The notes: generated by a model from the letters alone, not told the origin. A stretch of DNA of 64,000 bases from Bacillus solimangrovi (GCF_001742425.1 NZ_MJEH01000001.1:50246-114245), one strand, 5' to 3'; positions 10,272 to 19,310 are shown, counted from the first letter of the stretch. Translations and numbers: made by a program.

Positions 10272-11371
10272 TGACTCGAGAGAACGATAAACGTCCTGAA
10301 TGGATACCAAAAGATGCAACGGAAGGGTTTGCAACACGAATCATGAGTGGAGTAGAGCAAGAAGAAGTCAAACAGGCCCCTTCGTCAAAAAGGAAACAGC
10401 GTAAACTCGCAGATTATGTATCAGGTGTTCGCAACAATGATCGTACGATTCTTGCAAAGGGGATTACATTAATTGAAAGCAATGCACCAAAGCATATTCA
10501 TTCTGCTCAACGATTGTTGAATGAGTTACTTCCTCATACGGGTCATTCTTTGCGAATAGGTATTACAGGTGTTCCGGGTGCGGGAAAGAGTACGTTCATT
10601 GAAGCACTTGGTAGTTATTTATGTGAACAAGGTTTGCAAGTTGCTGTATTGGCAGTTGATCCTTCTAGTAGCGTAACAGGAGGAAGTATTCTCGGTGATA
10701 AGACAAGAATGGAGTCCCTTTCACGAAATCCTCGAGCTTTCATTCGACCTTCACCATCTGCTGGCACTCTTGGAGGTGTAACTCGAAAAACACGAGAAAC
10801 GATGCTTTTATGTGAAGCAGCAGGTTATGATGTAATTCTTATTGAAACAATTGGTGTCGGACAGAGTGAGATAGCAGTGAGATCAATGGTAGATATGTTT
10901 GTGTTACTTGTACTTACAGGTGCAGGGGATGACTTGCAAGGTATGAAAAAAGGTGTAATGGAGCTTGCTGACTTGTTAATTGTTAATAAGGCAGACGGTG
11001 ATAATAAACGCATGGCAGAAGTTGCACGAAATGAATATGAACAAATCCTTCATTATTTACGACCTGCGACTGATGCATGGCAAACTAAAGCGTTAATATG
11101 TTCTGCTTTACATCATAATCACATTGATACCGTATGGGAGCAAATGAAACAGTTTGAACATATAACAAAACAATCAGGTGTTTTTGAAAAACGTCGCCAA
11201 TTGCAAACGAAAGAATGGGTATATACGATGATTAAGGAAAGGCTGGAAGCAGATTTTTTCAATCACCCGTTTGTCAAAGAAAAAATGCCATCAATTGAAC
11301 AAGCTGTTATTGAAGGGAAGCAACCTGTTACACAAGCGGTTCGAGAGTTATTTGATGAGTATGAGAAATAA
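10271..11371 (+). CDS. meaB: MeaB/ArgK-type GTPase chaperone of methylmalonyl-CoA mutase
   Basis: A 366-residue G3E-family GTPase that loads and protects the adenosylcobalamin cofactor of the mutase. The P-loop GVPGAGKST is near residue 102, followed by the MeaB pattern VLAVDPSSSVTGGSILGDKTRM, the switch III-like region SAGTLGGVT, IETIGVGQSE and the base-specificity motif NKAD. The N-terminal 50 residues are a charged extension. The start ATG uses the last A of the mutB stop (TAATG). It is the last gene of the mut operon; no plus-strand terminator was found directly after it. Confidence 0.95.
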   Translation: MTRENDKRPEWIPKDATEGFATRIMSGVEQEEVKQAPSSKRKQRKLADYVSGVRNNDRTILAKGITLIESNAPKHIHSAQRLLNELLPHTGHSLRIGITGVPGAGKSTFIEALGSYLCEQGLQVAVLAVDPSSSVTGGSILGDKTRMESLSRNPRAFIRPSPSAGTLGGVTRKTRETMLLCEAAGYDVILIETIGVGQSEIAVRSMVDMFVLLVLTGAGDDLQGMKKGVMELADLLIVNKADGDNKRMAEVARNEYEQILHYLRPATDAWQTKALICSALHHNHIDTVWEQMKQFEHITKQSGVFEKRRQLQTKEWVYTMIKERLEADFFNHPFVKEKMPSIEQAVIEGKQPVTQAVRELFDEYEK

Positions 11372-11487
11372 ATTCAATCTTGATAAATACGTTAAATCAT
11401 TTAAGGTGTGTATTTAACTAAATTTCATTTTTTATGATAAAGTAACAAATGATTATTGTGTAGATATAAGTAAATCGAACATTTGAA

Positions 11488-11558
11488 TAAAAAAAGAAGG
11501 TGAGTGTTGGGGGAAACCTCACCTTCTAATCTAGGGAGTCTAGGGGTATGGGACCTAG
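11488..11558 (-). ncRNA. Candidate C-rich small RNA (about 70 nt)
   Basis: On the minus strand a perfect -10 TATAAT (11564-11569) is followed by a start region near 11557. A first hairpin has stem TCTAGG/CCTAGA and loop TCCCATACC (11539-11559). Then comes a CTCCC stretch, and finally a 10-bp stem AGAAGGTGAG/CTCACCTTCT (11495-11527) with a CCCCC-containing loop and seven T (11489-11495). No coding frame exists. A compact transcript with unpaired C-rich loops and a terminator resembles the C-rich sRNAs of Firmicutes that pair with Shine-Dalgarno sequences. It lies convergent to meaB, so its hairpin could also end mutAB-meaB transcription, although there is no T-run on that strand. I do not recognise it as a named family. 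Confidence 0.6.
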
Positions 11559-11563
11559 ATCTA

Positions 11564-11592
11564 ATTATAGTATTCCACGTTTGAAATCTTTT
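11564..11592 (-). promoter_or_regulatory. Promoter-like sequence for the minus-strand small RNA
   Basis: The -10 is TATAAT (plus-strand ATTATA, 11564-11569). At 17 bases the -35 is weak (AAAAGA), so strength depends on the -10 and AT-rich upstream sequence or an activator. Confidence 0.45.
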
Positions 11593-11710
11593 AAACCATT
11601 TTTTGTAGTTATTATAAAACTGTGTTTTCATAGTGCAAAAGTGAGTTTGATTGATTATCGTAATAATTGCTGGTACGATACGTTTATGAACGGTTAAAGG
11701 AGTGAATGAT

Positions 11711-12148
11711 ATGAGTTTTAATATGTTTATGGATATGAATCAAATTGTTGAACAAGCTCGAGGAGAGGCAGAGCAAGCCGGATACACATCTTTACGTACA
11801 CCCGAAGAAGTTGATGAAGCATTCAAAAAACAAGGAACCACGCTTGTCTTAATCAATTCAGTATGTGGTTGTGCTGGTGGAATTGCTCGTCCAGCGGCAG
11901 GGAATGCTATCCATTATGATAAACGACCAGATCAATTAGTTACGGTTTTTGCTGGTCAAGATAAAGAAGCAACATCGAGAGCACGAGAGTTTTTTGAAGG
12001 TTATCCACCATCATCTCCGTCATTTGCACTTTTGAAAGATGGTAAAATACAAACAATGGTTGAACGACATGACATTGAAGGATTTGAACCAATGGCAGTG
12101 ATTCAAAAGTTGCAAACAGCATTTGAGAAGCATTGTGATGAAATATGA
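11711..12148 (+). CDS. brxB: Bacilliredoxin BrxB/YqiW family
   Basis: A 145-residue thioredoxin-like protein of the UPF0403/BrxA-BrxB family, which removes bacillithiol from bacillithiolated proteins. The active-site CGC motif is in [14 protein letters not shown] near residue 54, and the family patterns [21 protein letters not shown] and [17 protein letters not shown] are intact. A GTG lies 9 bases upstream in frame, but AAAGGAG (11696-11702) is properly spaced for ATG 11711. The position after the bkd region matches yqiW of B. subtilis. It is monocistronic with its own terminator. Confidence 0.94.
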   Translation: MSFNMFMDMNQIVEQARGEAEQAGYTSLRTPEEVDEAFKKQGTTLVLINSVCGCAGGIARPAAGNAIHYDKRPDQLVTVFAGQDKEATSRAREFFEGYPPSSPSFALLKDGKIQTMVERHDIEGFEPMAVIQKLQTAFEKHCDEI

Positions 12149-12153
12149 TCAAA

Positions 12154-12180
12154 AGATCGCCTTTAGGCGGTCTTTTTTTT
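12154..12180 (+). terminator. Terminator after brxB
   Basis: AGATCGCC (12154-12161), loop TTTA, GGCGGTCT (12166-12173), then a run of T. Confidence 0.93.
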
Positions 12181-12331
12181 ATAGAATAATTATTTTGTTA
12201 ATGACAACAGATCCAAGCTTAAGTAAATTTTACGAGTTTAACAGTCAGAATTTGATGCAGTTTGGGTATTTCTATTCTCTAATATTTGAAAATAGAGAAT
12301 ATTTTTTATAGTTTATCTATTTGAATTTGTA

Positions 12332-12404
12332 TTGCTTATTTTTCTTGGCGTGTTAAAATACAAATCAACGCATAAATATTAATTAAAACTAATAAATATT
12401 AATT
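12332..12404 (+). promoter_or_regulatory. Putative artP promoter with two direct repeats downstream
   Basis: TTGCTT (12332-12337), 16-base spacer, TAAAAT (12354-12359). Just downstream the 13-mer ATAAATATTAATT occurs twice, at 12372-12384 and 12392-12404, exactly 20 bases apart (two helical turns). The location suits a repressor operator. The AT-rich, partly palindromic sequence resembles arginine-repressor boxes only loosely. Confidence 0.45.
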
Positions 12405-12429
12405 TTTATTACATCTAGGAGGAGAGACT

Positions 12430-13236
12430 ATGAAAAAATTAATTATGATTTTCATGCTTGTTATCTTTGCTGGTGTCCTTACAGCGTGTGGGGCTAGCGG
12501 TAATGAAGAGGGACAAGCTTCAAACGAAAAAGAAACAACATCTAAGGAGAAGAAAGTACTTGTAATGGGAACATCAGCAGATTATCCGCCTTTTGAATTT
12601 GTACAAACATCACAAGGTGAAGATATTATTGGTTTTGATATTGACTTAGCAAATGCAATTGCAGAAAAGTTGGATTATGAAATTGAAATTAAAGATATTG
12701 ATTTTAGTGGTCTTATTCCAGCCTTACAATCTAACAAAATTGATTTTGTTTTATCAAGTATGACACCTACTGAAGAGCGTAAAGAAAACGTTGATTTCTC
12801 GCAAATCTATTATGAAGCTAATCATATGATCGTATCACCTACAGAATCTAATATTGGGAAAATTGAAGAATTAGAAGGTAAGACGGTTGGGGTACAACTT
12901 GCTTCTATCCAAGCAGATAAAGCTGAAGAGATTAAAGAGAATGTAGATATTACAATTGAGAGTCGCAATCGTATTCCCGAGCTTGTTCAAGAAATGAAAG
13001 CTGGTCGCTTTGATGCAGCAATTATCGAAGATACAGTGGCAAAGGGTTATCTTGATAAAAATGAGGATTTAACCGGTTTTGTTATTGAGAACGCTGAAGA
13101 GGCAGGGACAGCAGCTGCATTTCCTAAAAACAGTGAGTTAGTTGAAGAATTTGACCAAGCTATCACTGAGTTAAAGGAAAGTGGTGAACTTGAAGAAATG
13201 ATAAAGAAATGGTTTGATTCTGAAGAGTCACAATAA
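12430..13236 (+). CDS. artP: Amino-acid ABC transporter, substrate-binding lipoprotein
   Basis: A 268-residue lipoprotein with a signal peptide and lipobox LTAC (lipidated Cys20), then a low-complexity Glu/Ser/Lys linker and a family 3 solute-binding domain. Visible motifs are GTSADYPPFEF, IIGFDIDLANAIAEKL, SSMTPTEERKENVDFS and AIIEDTVAKGY. By synteny it is YqiX/ArtP, the high-affinity arginine or basic amino-acid receptor. It has AGGAGGAGAG upstream, and a stem-loop separates it from the permease gene, an arrangement common where the receptor is made in excess. The exact substrate is inferred. Confidence 0.9.
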   Translation: MKKLIMIFMLVIFAGVLTACGASGNEEGQASNEKETTSKEKKVLVMGTSADYPPFEFVQTSQGEDIIGFDIDLANAIAEKLDYEIEIKDIDFSGLIPALQSNKIDFVLSSMTPTEERKENVDFSQIYYEANHMIVSPTESNIGKIEELEGKTVGVQLASIQADKAEEIKENVDITIESRNRIPELVQEMKAGRFDAAIIEDTVAKGYLDKNEDLTGFVIENAEEAGTAAAFPKNSELVEEFDQAITELKESGELEEMIKKWFDSEESQ

Positions 13237-13252
13237 TAGGTCAAGATAATCG

Positions 13253-13279
13253 AAGGAGGGCTTAATGCTCTCCTTTCTT
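13253..13279 (+). terminator. Stem-loop (attenuator or stabiliser) between artP and artQ
   Basis: AAGGAGGGC (13253-13261) pairs with GCTCTCCTT (13267-13275) around loop TTAAT, followed by only a short T-rich tract. It is probably a partial terminator or 3' stabiliser that favours artP mRNA over artQR. Confidence 0.6.
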
Positions 13280-13305
13280 AACTACTATTTGAGAGGATTG
13301 AGGAG

Positions 13306-13965
13306 ATGGGCTTAGATTTTCAGCAAATCGTACCATCAATACCTTATATATTAAAAGGAATTTTTGTTACGGTACAAATTGTACTTGTGAGTGCGTTAGT
13401 TGGTTTCACTCTCGGAACGCTCTTATCATTATTTAAAATTGGTCGTGTACGTGCGTTAGTGTGGATTGCTGATGCGTATACATCGATTTTCCGTGGCACT
13501 CCACTAATTTTACAATTAATGATTATTTATTATGGATTGCCTCAATTAATCGGCTTTGATATTCCACCTTTTCTAGCAGCAGTAGGTGCTTTTGGGCTTA
13601 ATTCAGCTGCATATGTATCTGAAATAATACGAGCAGGTATTGGTGCAATTGATAAAGGACAACGTGAAGCAGCAATGGCACTTGGTATTCCTTATCGTAA
13701 AATGATGAAAGATGTTATCTTACCACAAGCATTAAAAAATATTTTACCCGCACTTATGAATGAATTTATAACATTAACGAAAGAATCAGCGGTTGTAATG
13801 GTAATCGGTGTGACAGATATTATGCGCCGCTCTTATATTGTAGGTGGAGAATTATATGCCTTCTTCGAACCAATGTTATTTGTTGGATTAATCTATTGGA
13901 TTATGGTGATGGGGTTAACTCTTCTTGGTAAAGGGCTTGAAAGGAGAATGAGTCGCAGTGATTAA
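13306..13965 (+). CDS. artQ: Amino-acid ABC transporter permease
   Basis: A 219-residue inner-membrane permease of the HisMQ family with about five hydrophobic segments. The coupling-helix EAA motif is [25 protein letters not shown] near residues 122-146. The [12 protein letters not shown] segment near residue 65 is typical of polar amino-acid permeases. The start ATG has GAGGATTGAGGAG upstream. The 3' end overlaps artR by 8 bases, so the two are translationally coupled. Confidence 0.93.
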   Translation: MGLDFQQIVPSIPYILKGIFVTVQIVLVSALVGFTLGTLLSLFKIGRVRALVWIADAYTSIFRGTPLILQLMIIYYGLPQLIGFDIPPFLAAVGAFGLNSAAYVSEIIRAGIGAIDKGQREAAMALGIPYRKMMKDVILPQALKNILPALMNEFITLTKESAVVMVIGVTDIMRRSYIVGGELYAFFEPMLFVGLIYWIMVMGLTLLGKGLERRMSRSD

Positions 13966-14680
13966 AATTGAGAGTTTACACAAGTCATATGGAAAGTTAG
14001 AAGTGTTAAAAGGAGTTTCTACAGAAATTAATCAAGGTGACGTAGTTTCAATTATCGGTCCTTCTGGTTCTGGGAAGTCAACGTTACTTCGTTGTATGAA
14101 TCTTTTAGAAGAACCATCAGATGGACAAATTTGGATAGGGCATGATGAGATTACGAATCCGAAAACGGATGTTATGGAACTTCGCCAGCGTTTAGGTATG
14201 GTATTTCAGCATTTTCACTTGTTTCCACACATGACAGTATTAGAAAATTTAACGTATGCTCCGATTAATGTAAAGAAAATGTCCAAAAAAGAAGCTGAAG
14301 CAGTTGGTCGTGAACTACTAGATAAAGTAGGACTGCTAGAAAAAGCTAATGATTATCCGAACCGACTTTCTGGTGGTCAGAAGCAACGTGTGGCAATTGC
14401 ACGAGCATTAGCGATGTCACCTGAAGCTATGTTATTTGATGAGCCTACATCTGCACTTGATCCCGAAATGGTAAAAGAAGTGTTAGAAGTTATGAAAGAC
14501 TTGGCGAAGAGTGGAATGACGATGGCAATTGTAACACATGAAATGGGATTTGCTCGTGAAGTGGCAGATCGTGTGCTTTTCTTAGATGAAGGAAAATTAG
14601 TAGAGGAAGCATCTCCATCAGAGTTCTTTACGAACCCAAAAACAGAACGTGCACAAAACTTTCTTGAAAAAATCTTATAG
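13958..14680 (+). CDS. artR: Amino-acid ABC transporter ATP-binding protein
   Basis: A 240-residue ATPase of the GlnQ/ArtM class. Walker [11 protein letters not shown]-loop [12 protein letters not shown], signature [15 protein letters not shown], Walker [16 protein letters not shown] and the switch His in VTHEM are all intact. It starts at GTG inside artQ. A terminator follows after 11 bases. Confidence 0.95.
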   Translation: MIKIESLHKSYGKLEVLKGVSTEINQGDVVSIIGPSGSGKSTLLRCMNLLEEPSDGQIWIGHDEITNPKTDVMELRQRLGMVFQHFHLFPHMTVLENLTYAPINVKKMSKKEAEAVGRELLDKVGLLEKANDYPNRLSGGQKQRVAIARALAMSPEAMLFDEPTSALDPEMVKEVLEVMKDLAKSGMTMAIVTHEMGFAREVADRVLFLDEGKLVEEASPSEFFTNPKTERAQNFLEKIL

Positions 14681-14691
14681 ATTGAGTATAT

Positions 14692-14731
14692 AATGGAGAT
14701 GGCTATTAAGTCATCTCCATTTATTTTATTG
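14692..14731 (+). terminator. Terminator after artR
   Basis: AATGGAGATG (14692-14701) pairs with CATCTCCATT (14712-14721) around a 10-base loop, followed by TATTTTATT. Confidence 0.85.
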
Positions 14732-14750
14732 TAAAGGAGTTTCCCCTTTC

Positions 14751-15704
14751 ATGTTCAAAATCGGTTATCGTACCGTAAAAACTGCTGTTGGAACAGCGAT
14801 CTCGATCTGGATTGCTCAATTGTTCTCATTAGAGAATTTTGCTTCAGCAGGAATATTAACTATATTATGTATACAAGTAACCAAGAAACGTTCACTAATT
14901 AGTGCGTGGGAACGCGCGCTTGCTTGTTTGGTCGGAATGTTTTTTGCATTTGTCTTTTTTGAAGGGATAGCCTATCATCCACTCGTAATCGGTTTGATGC
15001 TTATCTTCTTCATTCCAACTGTAGTTATGCTTAGGGCAAAAGAAGGTGTTGTAACGAGTTCAGTTATTATTTTACATTTGTACATAGAAAATAATATTAC
15101 TGTTGCATTCATTTTGAATGAGTTGGGAATCATCGGAATAGGAATCGGTGTAGCACTTGTTATGAATTTGTACATGCCTAGCATGGAACAAGAGCTGAAG
15201 AAGCGTCAGAAGAAGATTGAACAACATTTCTCACATATTTTACATGAAATCTCAGTTTATTTAAGAAATGGTGATAATTTTTGGGATGGGAAAGAGATCA
15301 CTGAAACGAATGATTTGATCCAATCTGCCAAAAGTCTTGCCTATCGAAATGTTGAAAATCATTTCAAACGTTATGAAGATGAATACTATCATTATTTCAA
15401 AATGCGTGAAAAACAATTGGAAGTCATTGAACAAATGCTTTGGATTGTTTCTTCGTTGAAAATTTCTCATGATCATGCATTAGAAATTGCTTCACTTATG
15501 GATGAAATTAGTGAGGGAGTCCATTCAGGTAATACAGCACAAATGTATTTAGACAAAATGGAAGTGATGCGAAGCAGCTTCCGTGAGATGGAACTTCCAC
15601 AATCAAGGGAAGAATTCGAAGTTAGAGCCTCATTATTCCATTTCCTTAACGAGCTTGAAAAATATTTAATTTGTAAAAGATATTTTAAACAGAGTGAAGT
15701 TTAG
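14751..15704 (+). CDS. yqjA: Aromatic acid exporter family membrane protein, YqjA-like (DUF939)
   Basis: A 317-residue protein with an N-terminal membrane half (hydrophobic helices within about residues 5-140, opening KIGYRTVKTAVGTAISIWIAQLF) and a soluble, helical, charged C-terminal half from about 150. This is the layout of the ArAE_1/FUSC-related family. Its place after artR matches yqjA of B. subtilis. The family is linked to efflux of aromatic acids by homology, but the substrate is unknown. It has AAAGGAG upstream and is monocistronic. Confidence 0.85.
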   Translation: MFKIGYRTVKTAVGTAISIWIAQLFSLENFASAGILTILCIQVTKKRSLISAWERALACLVGMFFAFVFFEGIAYHPLVIGLMLIFFIPTVVMLRAKEGVVTSSVIILHLYIENNITVAFILNELGIIGIGIGVALVMNLYMPSMEQELKKRQKKIEQHFSHILHEISVYLRNGDNFWDGKEITETNDLIQSAKSLAYRNVENHFKRYEDEYYHYFKMREKQLEVIEQMLWIVSSLKISHDHALEIASLMDEISEGVHSGNTAQMYLDKMEVMRSSFREMELPQSREEFEVRASLFHFLNELEKYLICKRYFKQSEV

Positions 15705-15774
15705 AGTAAAAAGATATATTTTTTCGTGTGTATATAATTGAGCTGAAATTAGAAGTAAGTTGATGTGAGAAAAG

Positions 15775-15817
15775 AGGAACTTCTATCATTGAGAAATGAA
15801 GGAAGTTTCTTTTTTTA
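15775..15817 (+). terminator. Terminator after yqjA
   Basis: AGGAACTTC (15775-15783) pairs with GAAGTTTCT (15802-15810), with an inner TCATT/AATGA stem, and a run of seven T follows. Confidence 0.88.
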
Positions 15818-15959
15818 TTGTTTTTTTCAATAGGAAATAGAATATTGATACAATAGGTTTATTTGAAAATAACATATATTGTATTTTTTGTTAATGTTAG
15901 TTTTCATCTATTAATATCTTATTATTAGATATCATCAATATTTTGGGAAGGGATATTTT

Positions 15960-17327
15960 ATGAAAAAGATATTGCTATTTGTTACAATACTTCTGACGTT
16001 GTTTATATGGTTAATATCAATTGAGAATAAGACTAAAGTAGAAGGTGTAAATGTTCTAGAGGTTGAGGAAATGAGTTTATTGACTGAATTTGCGTACGGA
16101 AGTGGTAGTGAAGAAGTAGGCTTAATACCAGATGGTTTTGAAAAATTAGGAAAAGGACCAAATAGTTATTTTGTACGAAAGCAGAAAATTTTTATATTAG
16201 ATAATGTAAACGAGAGGGTTGTAATCAGGGATTTAAAAAGTAACCAAACACATAACATAAACATGGATAACTTCAGATTTGGTCAGGATATATATGTAGA
16301 TAATAAAGAAGATCTATACATTTTAGATAACGGTCTTTCGGTTGTAAATCAATACAACAAAAACGGAGAGTTGCTAAACACACATGAGATACCAAAAGAA
16401 ATAAAAGTACCTACTTCATTAACTGCCAAAGGTAGTGAAGTATTTGTAGAACAAGCAGGTATAGTTGCATTTAGTTTGAACAATAAGAGTAAAAAATATA
16501 ATGGAAAATTACTAGAAGGATCCGTGGGTATTGATATTATACAAAAAAAAGTAGATGAGAAAAATGGAAAAATAAAATTATCAGGAAGTAAAAATCACGA
16601 AATTCCTGTTTCTTATGATCATTCCTTTGGCGCATTAGATGTATTAAGTATTTCTAATAATGAGTTAGTATACAAAAAAACTGAAGTAGCACCAGATGTG
16701 AGCATTATCATGACTGAAACAACAATTGAAGTTGCAGATTTCAATGGGAAGGTAAAGGGAGCTATCCGAATTCCTATAGAAAATATAGATTATATTCCAG
16801 TGCATATGATTAGAGTTGATAAAAATAATATATATCTATTATCTCCAGAGAAAGATAGCCTTAAAGTATTTGAATTACATCCAGGAAAAAAACACAAGAA
16901 AAAATTAAAAGATAGAGTAGAGAAATACAAACAAAACGATATTGAATATCAAAAAAAAGTAACCGATAAAGAGATAGAAGAAAAAGTAAAAGATCTAGAA
17001 AGAAAGCTTGAAATTGGTATGACAAAGGGAGAGGTTATTCAAGTCTTAGGAGAAGAAAAAACATCCGGACTATCAGAAGGAGATCATTCATATTTTTCAC
17101 TCAACTATGAATATTTTGTTGTTCCTCAACTTCCTAATCCTGTACATATTAACGTAGTAGATATAGACAATTTGAAATCAAGGAATATTGGAATTCAATT
17201 ATATGTATTTCTATCACCAGAGGATAAAATAGAATTTTATAATATTTTCTATGTTAAAGGAGATTCTAATCAAGTTTATCAAAATAATTATTCAAATGAT
17301 GGGATTATGGTGTCACAAGTGGAATAG
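15960..17327 (+). CDS. Membrane-anchored protein of unknown function with propeller-like repeats and a BamE/SmpA-like domain
   Basis: 455 residues. One N-terminal hydrophobic segment (about 4-20) acts as signal or anchor. Residues about 60-310 are made of short beta-rich units (for example KIFILDNVNERVVIRD, DLYILDNG, NIYLLSPEKDSLKVFEL) like an NHL or WD-type propeller. A Lys/Glu-rich coiled region follows (about 310-350). The C-terminal part begins LEIGMTKGEVIQVLGE, the core pattern of the SmpA/OmlA (BamE) fold found in many Gram-positive lipoproteins and inhibitors. Start ATG has GGGAAGGG upstream. It stands alone between two terminators at the left edge of an accessory block. No specific function is claimed. 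Confidence 0.7.
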   Translation: MKKILLFVTILLTLFIWLISIENKTKVEGVNVLEVEEMSLLTEFAYGSGSEEVGLIPDGFEKLGKGPNSYFVRKQKIFILDNVNERVVIRDLKSNQTHNINMDNFRFGQDIYVDNKEDLYILDNGLSVVNQYNKNGELLNTHEIPKEIKVPTSLTAKGSEVFVEQAGIVAFSLNNKSKKYNGKLLEGSVGIDIIQKKVDEKNGKIKLSGSKNHEIPVSYDHSFGALDVLSISNNELVYKKTEVAPDVSIIMTETTIEVADFNGKVKGAIRIPIENIDYIPVHMIRVDKNNIYLLSPEKDSLKVFELHPGKKHKKKLKDRVEKYKQNDIEYQKKVTDKEIEEKVKDLERKLEIGMTKGEVIQVLGEEKTSGLSEGDHSYFSLNYEYFVVPQLPNPVHINVVDIDNLKSRNIGIQLYVFLSPEDKIEFYNIFYVKGDSNQVYQNNYSNDGIMVSQVE

Positions 17328-17395
17328 AAGAGGTGTGTTTAGAAACAAGATTATAAAACAGTACGTTTGTTTGTCAAATGTATATCGTTTAATCA

Positions 17396-17445
17396 TGTTT
17401 CAACTGACGTTAAAACCTCATTGATTGAAGTTTCACTTTAATTTG
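17396..17445 (+). repeat. Remnant of the dispersed repeat found at 32.4-32.8 kb
   Basis: TGTTTCAACTGACGTTAAAAC is nearly the same as the left end of the repeats at 32412 and 32661, and GAAGTTTCACTTTA nearby is the same as the right end of the copy at 32412. The middle is missing, so this looks like a deletion derivative. Confidence 0.5.
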
Positions 17446-17467
17446 CCTAATTAATAGTTTTATACTC

Positions 17468-17528
17468 ACACAATCTTCTCTTGGATAAGTACTGATATTA
17501 ACTATACTTATTCAAGAGGAGATTGTGT
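17468..17528. terminator. Long convergent stem-loop between two genes
   Basis: A 24-base arm at 17468-17491 pairs with 17505-17528 with few mismatches. It lies between convergent genes ending at 17327 (+) and 17639 (-). A T-rich tail is present only on the plus side (TTCATTTATTT). Confidence 0.75.
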
Positions 17529-17638
17529 TTCATTTATTTAAATAAGCATACAATAAAGGGATGATCTGGAGGGCTGTTTTAATGGCTTTTTAGAGTAAAA
17601 AACAATATACGCATTGGTCTGGTTTGATTTGATCGTAA

Positions 17639-18784
17639 TCAAGGATTAAGTTTATATTCAACTATCTCCTGTTCAGAAGAAAAATAATGATCATACTGAA
17701 AATATAATACACCATCTTTTTCTTCAAGCAATCTTAAGTTATCCCCTGCATATTGAAAGTCAGAATGGGGATACTCATTTACATAGTCATCAATTAGTTG
17801 TTTAACATTATGATTTGCAAGATTTTTATATAATAAGGTTGTTTCATTTGTGTGACGGTTTATGAGCATTAATGTTTCTAGCTGATAGGGACGTATTAAT
17901 AAGTAATCGTTATTAACCCACTCAACAGTGAAGATGTCATCAATTTCAGTAATTTTAGATAGGTCGTAAGAATACGCAACTTCTCCGGTGTTTTTTACAA
18001 AGTTTAGTGTAGAATCCTGTAACATTAATATATAATCTTGATAGAATCTAATGCTGTAAAATGAGTTATGTCCATGGTACTTTATATCAGTTTCATAAAC
18101 TACATTTCCATTTTTAATGAGAATCTTAAATATTTCATCATTTATATGAGGCTCTCCATAATTTGAATGTACTTCTAATAATACAGTATCATCATTTAGT
18201 AAATTAATAGTCGAATCTGAACGGTCTATAATTTCAATGTTTGTATCTCCCATCCCCATAGCCATTTCTCTGTTATTACTTCCGTATAACATACCATTAT
18301 TTTTATCGACCCAGTAAATCATCTCTTCCAACTGGTTCCAAACATATTTAGATTCGTTATTAATATGTAACGTAGAAGTTTGTTCATCCCATGTAATAGG
18401 AACGTTGAATAAATCTGAAAGGTTACGGACTGGGACATACGTGATTCCTCGATGAATGACTGGTGGTACATCCAACTGGTAAGCCGTAGCTTCATTCAAT
18501 GCTACTTCCTTCTTATTAAGATACATCTCGATTTTGTATTCTACTCCTATGATCGTTATTCTCTCTTCGCTTTCATCCCAAAAAACAGCTGCTTCAAAAA
18601 TAGTGGCTAGTTCTCTTAAAGGCAGCAGTATTCTCCCGTTTTTCATAAGAGGAGGATTTGATATAGATTGATATTCATTTAGAGATACATCTATTTCATT
18701 TGCATTGACTCTATGTGTGATAATTGATGAAATAATAAAAAGAATGATTGATAAACTAAGGACTGATAGAATCATTTTTTTCAT
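17639..18784 (-). CDS. Secreted protein with copper amine oxidase N-terminal-like (stalk) domain
   Basis: About 381 residues from the preferred start (MKKMILSVLSL). A longer frame exists upstream, but GGAAGGGA is spaced for ATG 18784. A signal peptide or anchor covers residues 1-28. Residues about 30-135 form a Cu_amine_oxidN1-like domain, seen as MKNGRILLPLRELATIFEA then VIHRGITYVPVRNLSDLF, a repeat common in secreted Firmicute proteins and unrelated to amine oxidation by itself. The rest (to 381) is a beta-rich region reading like a six-bladed repeat protein, with no motif I recognise. Function is unknown; the cell surface is its likely location. Confidence 0.7.
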   Translation of the reverse strand: MKKMILSVLSLSIILFIISSIITHRVNANEIDVSLNEYQSISNPPLMKNGRILLPLRELATIFEAAVFWDESEERITIIGVEYKIEMYLNKKEVALNEATAYQLDVPPVIHRGITYVPVRNLSDLFNVPITWDEQTSTLHINNESKYVWNQLEEMIYWVDKNNGMLYGSNNREMAMGMGDTNIEIIDRSDSTINLLNDDTVLLEVHSNYGEPHINDEIFKILIKNGNVVYETDIKYHGHNSFYSIRFYQDYILMLQDSTLNFVKNTGEVAYSYDLSKITEIDDIFTVEWVNNDYLLIRPYQLETLMLINRHTNETTLLYKNLANHNVKQLIDDYVNEYPHSDFQYAGDNLRLLEEKDGVLYFQYDHYFSSEQEIVEYKLNP

Positions 18785-18901
18785 AAAAAACATTCCCTTC
18801 CAATACTTTTTATACATTTTATGGTATTTTATAGTTTGATAGAATGTCAAGAAGGTTTTGTATATTTATGGGAAGATATGCTTGTTTAGGGGAGTAATAT
18901 T

Positions 18902-19105
18902 ATGAATAAACTTTATAAGATTATTTTAATTCTAGTTTTATTGTCCAATGTGATTATGGGGATTGCACTGTTTCAACAGAGTGCTAAATTGACAAAATTT
19001 GAGCATATTATTTCTAATCTTGAAGTAAGGATGGAAGATTTAGATGATGCAATAGAGGGAGATGTTGTGCCTCGTTTAAAAAAGATGATGAATGAAAATA
19101 ATTAA
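18902..19105 (+). CDS. Small single-pass membrane protein with coiled coil
   Basis: 67 residues: a hydrophobic helix (about 6-26) followed by a short amphipathic, heptad-like segment (KLTKFEHIISNLEVRMEDLDDAIE) ending in a charged tail. GGGGAG lies 8 bases before the ATG. It is divergent from the secreted protein at 17639-18784. Family not recognised; the clean ribosome site and translation-like composition argue that it is real. Confidence 0.6.
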   Translation: MNKLYKIILILVLLSNVIMGIALFQQSAKLTKFEHIISNLEVRMEDLDDAIEGDVVPRLKKMMNENN

Positions 19106-19261
19106 GCGGTGTTTTATTCCTAGTTGATTTAATTCAATAATATTACATGTCGAAGCTATTATGGTGGAGTTTTATCGTGTTTTAATAGGGTTAAATTCAC
19201 TAAGTAAACGAAGCTTAGTTAGGAGAACAAGCGTCATTAATTACGAGGTTAGTTCAAATAA

Positions 19262-19300
19262 ACATCAGTGGGGGTAAAGGATAATAGCCCTCACTGATGT
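19262..19300 (-). terminator. Terminator of the lysyl-tRNA synthetase gene
   Basis: ACATCAGTGGGGG (19262-19274) pairs with CCCTCACTGATGT (19288-19300) with one G-U pair; the minus-strand tail is T-rich (GTTTATTTG). The upstream 19106-19261 region shows no gene. Confidence 0.75.
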
Positions 19301-19310
19301 ACATGTTACT

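Noticed and set aside
11495..11527. Plus-strand terminator of meaB
   Set aside because: The stem is there, but the T-run is on the minus strand only; it fits better as the end of the minus-strand RNA.
12123..12311. Plus-strand 62-codon frame after brxB
   Set aside because: Starts inside brxB and passes through its terminator without a ribosome site.
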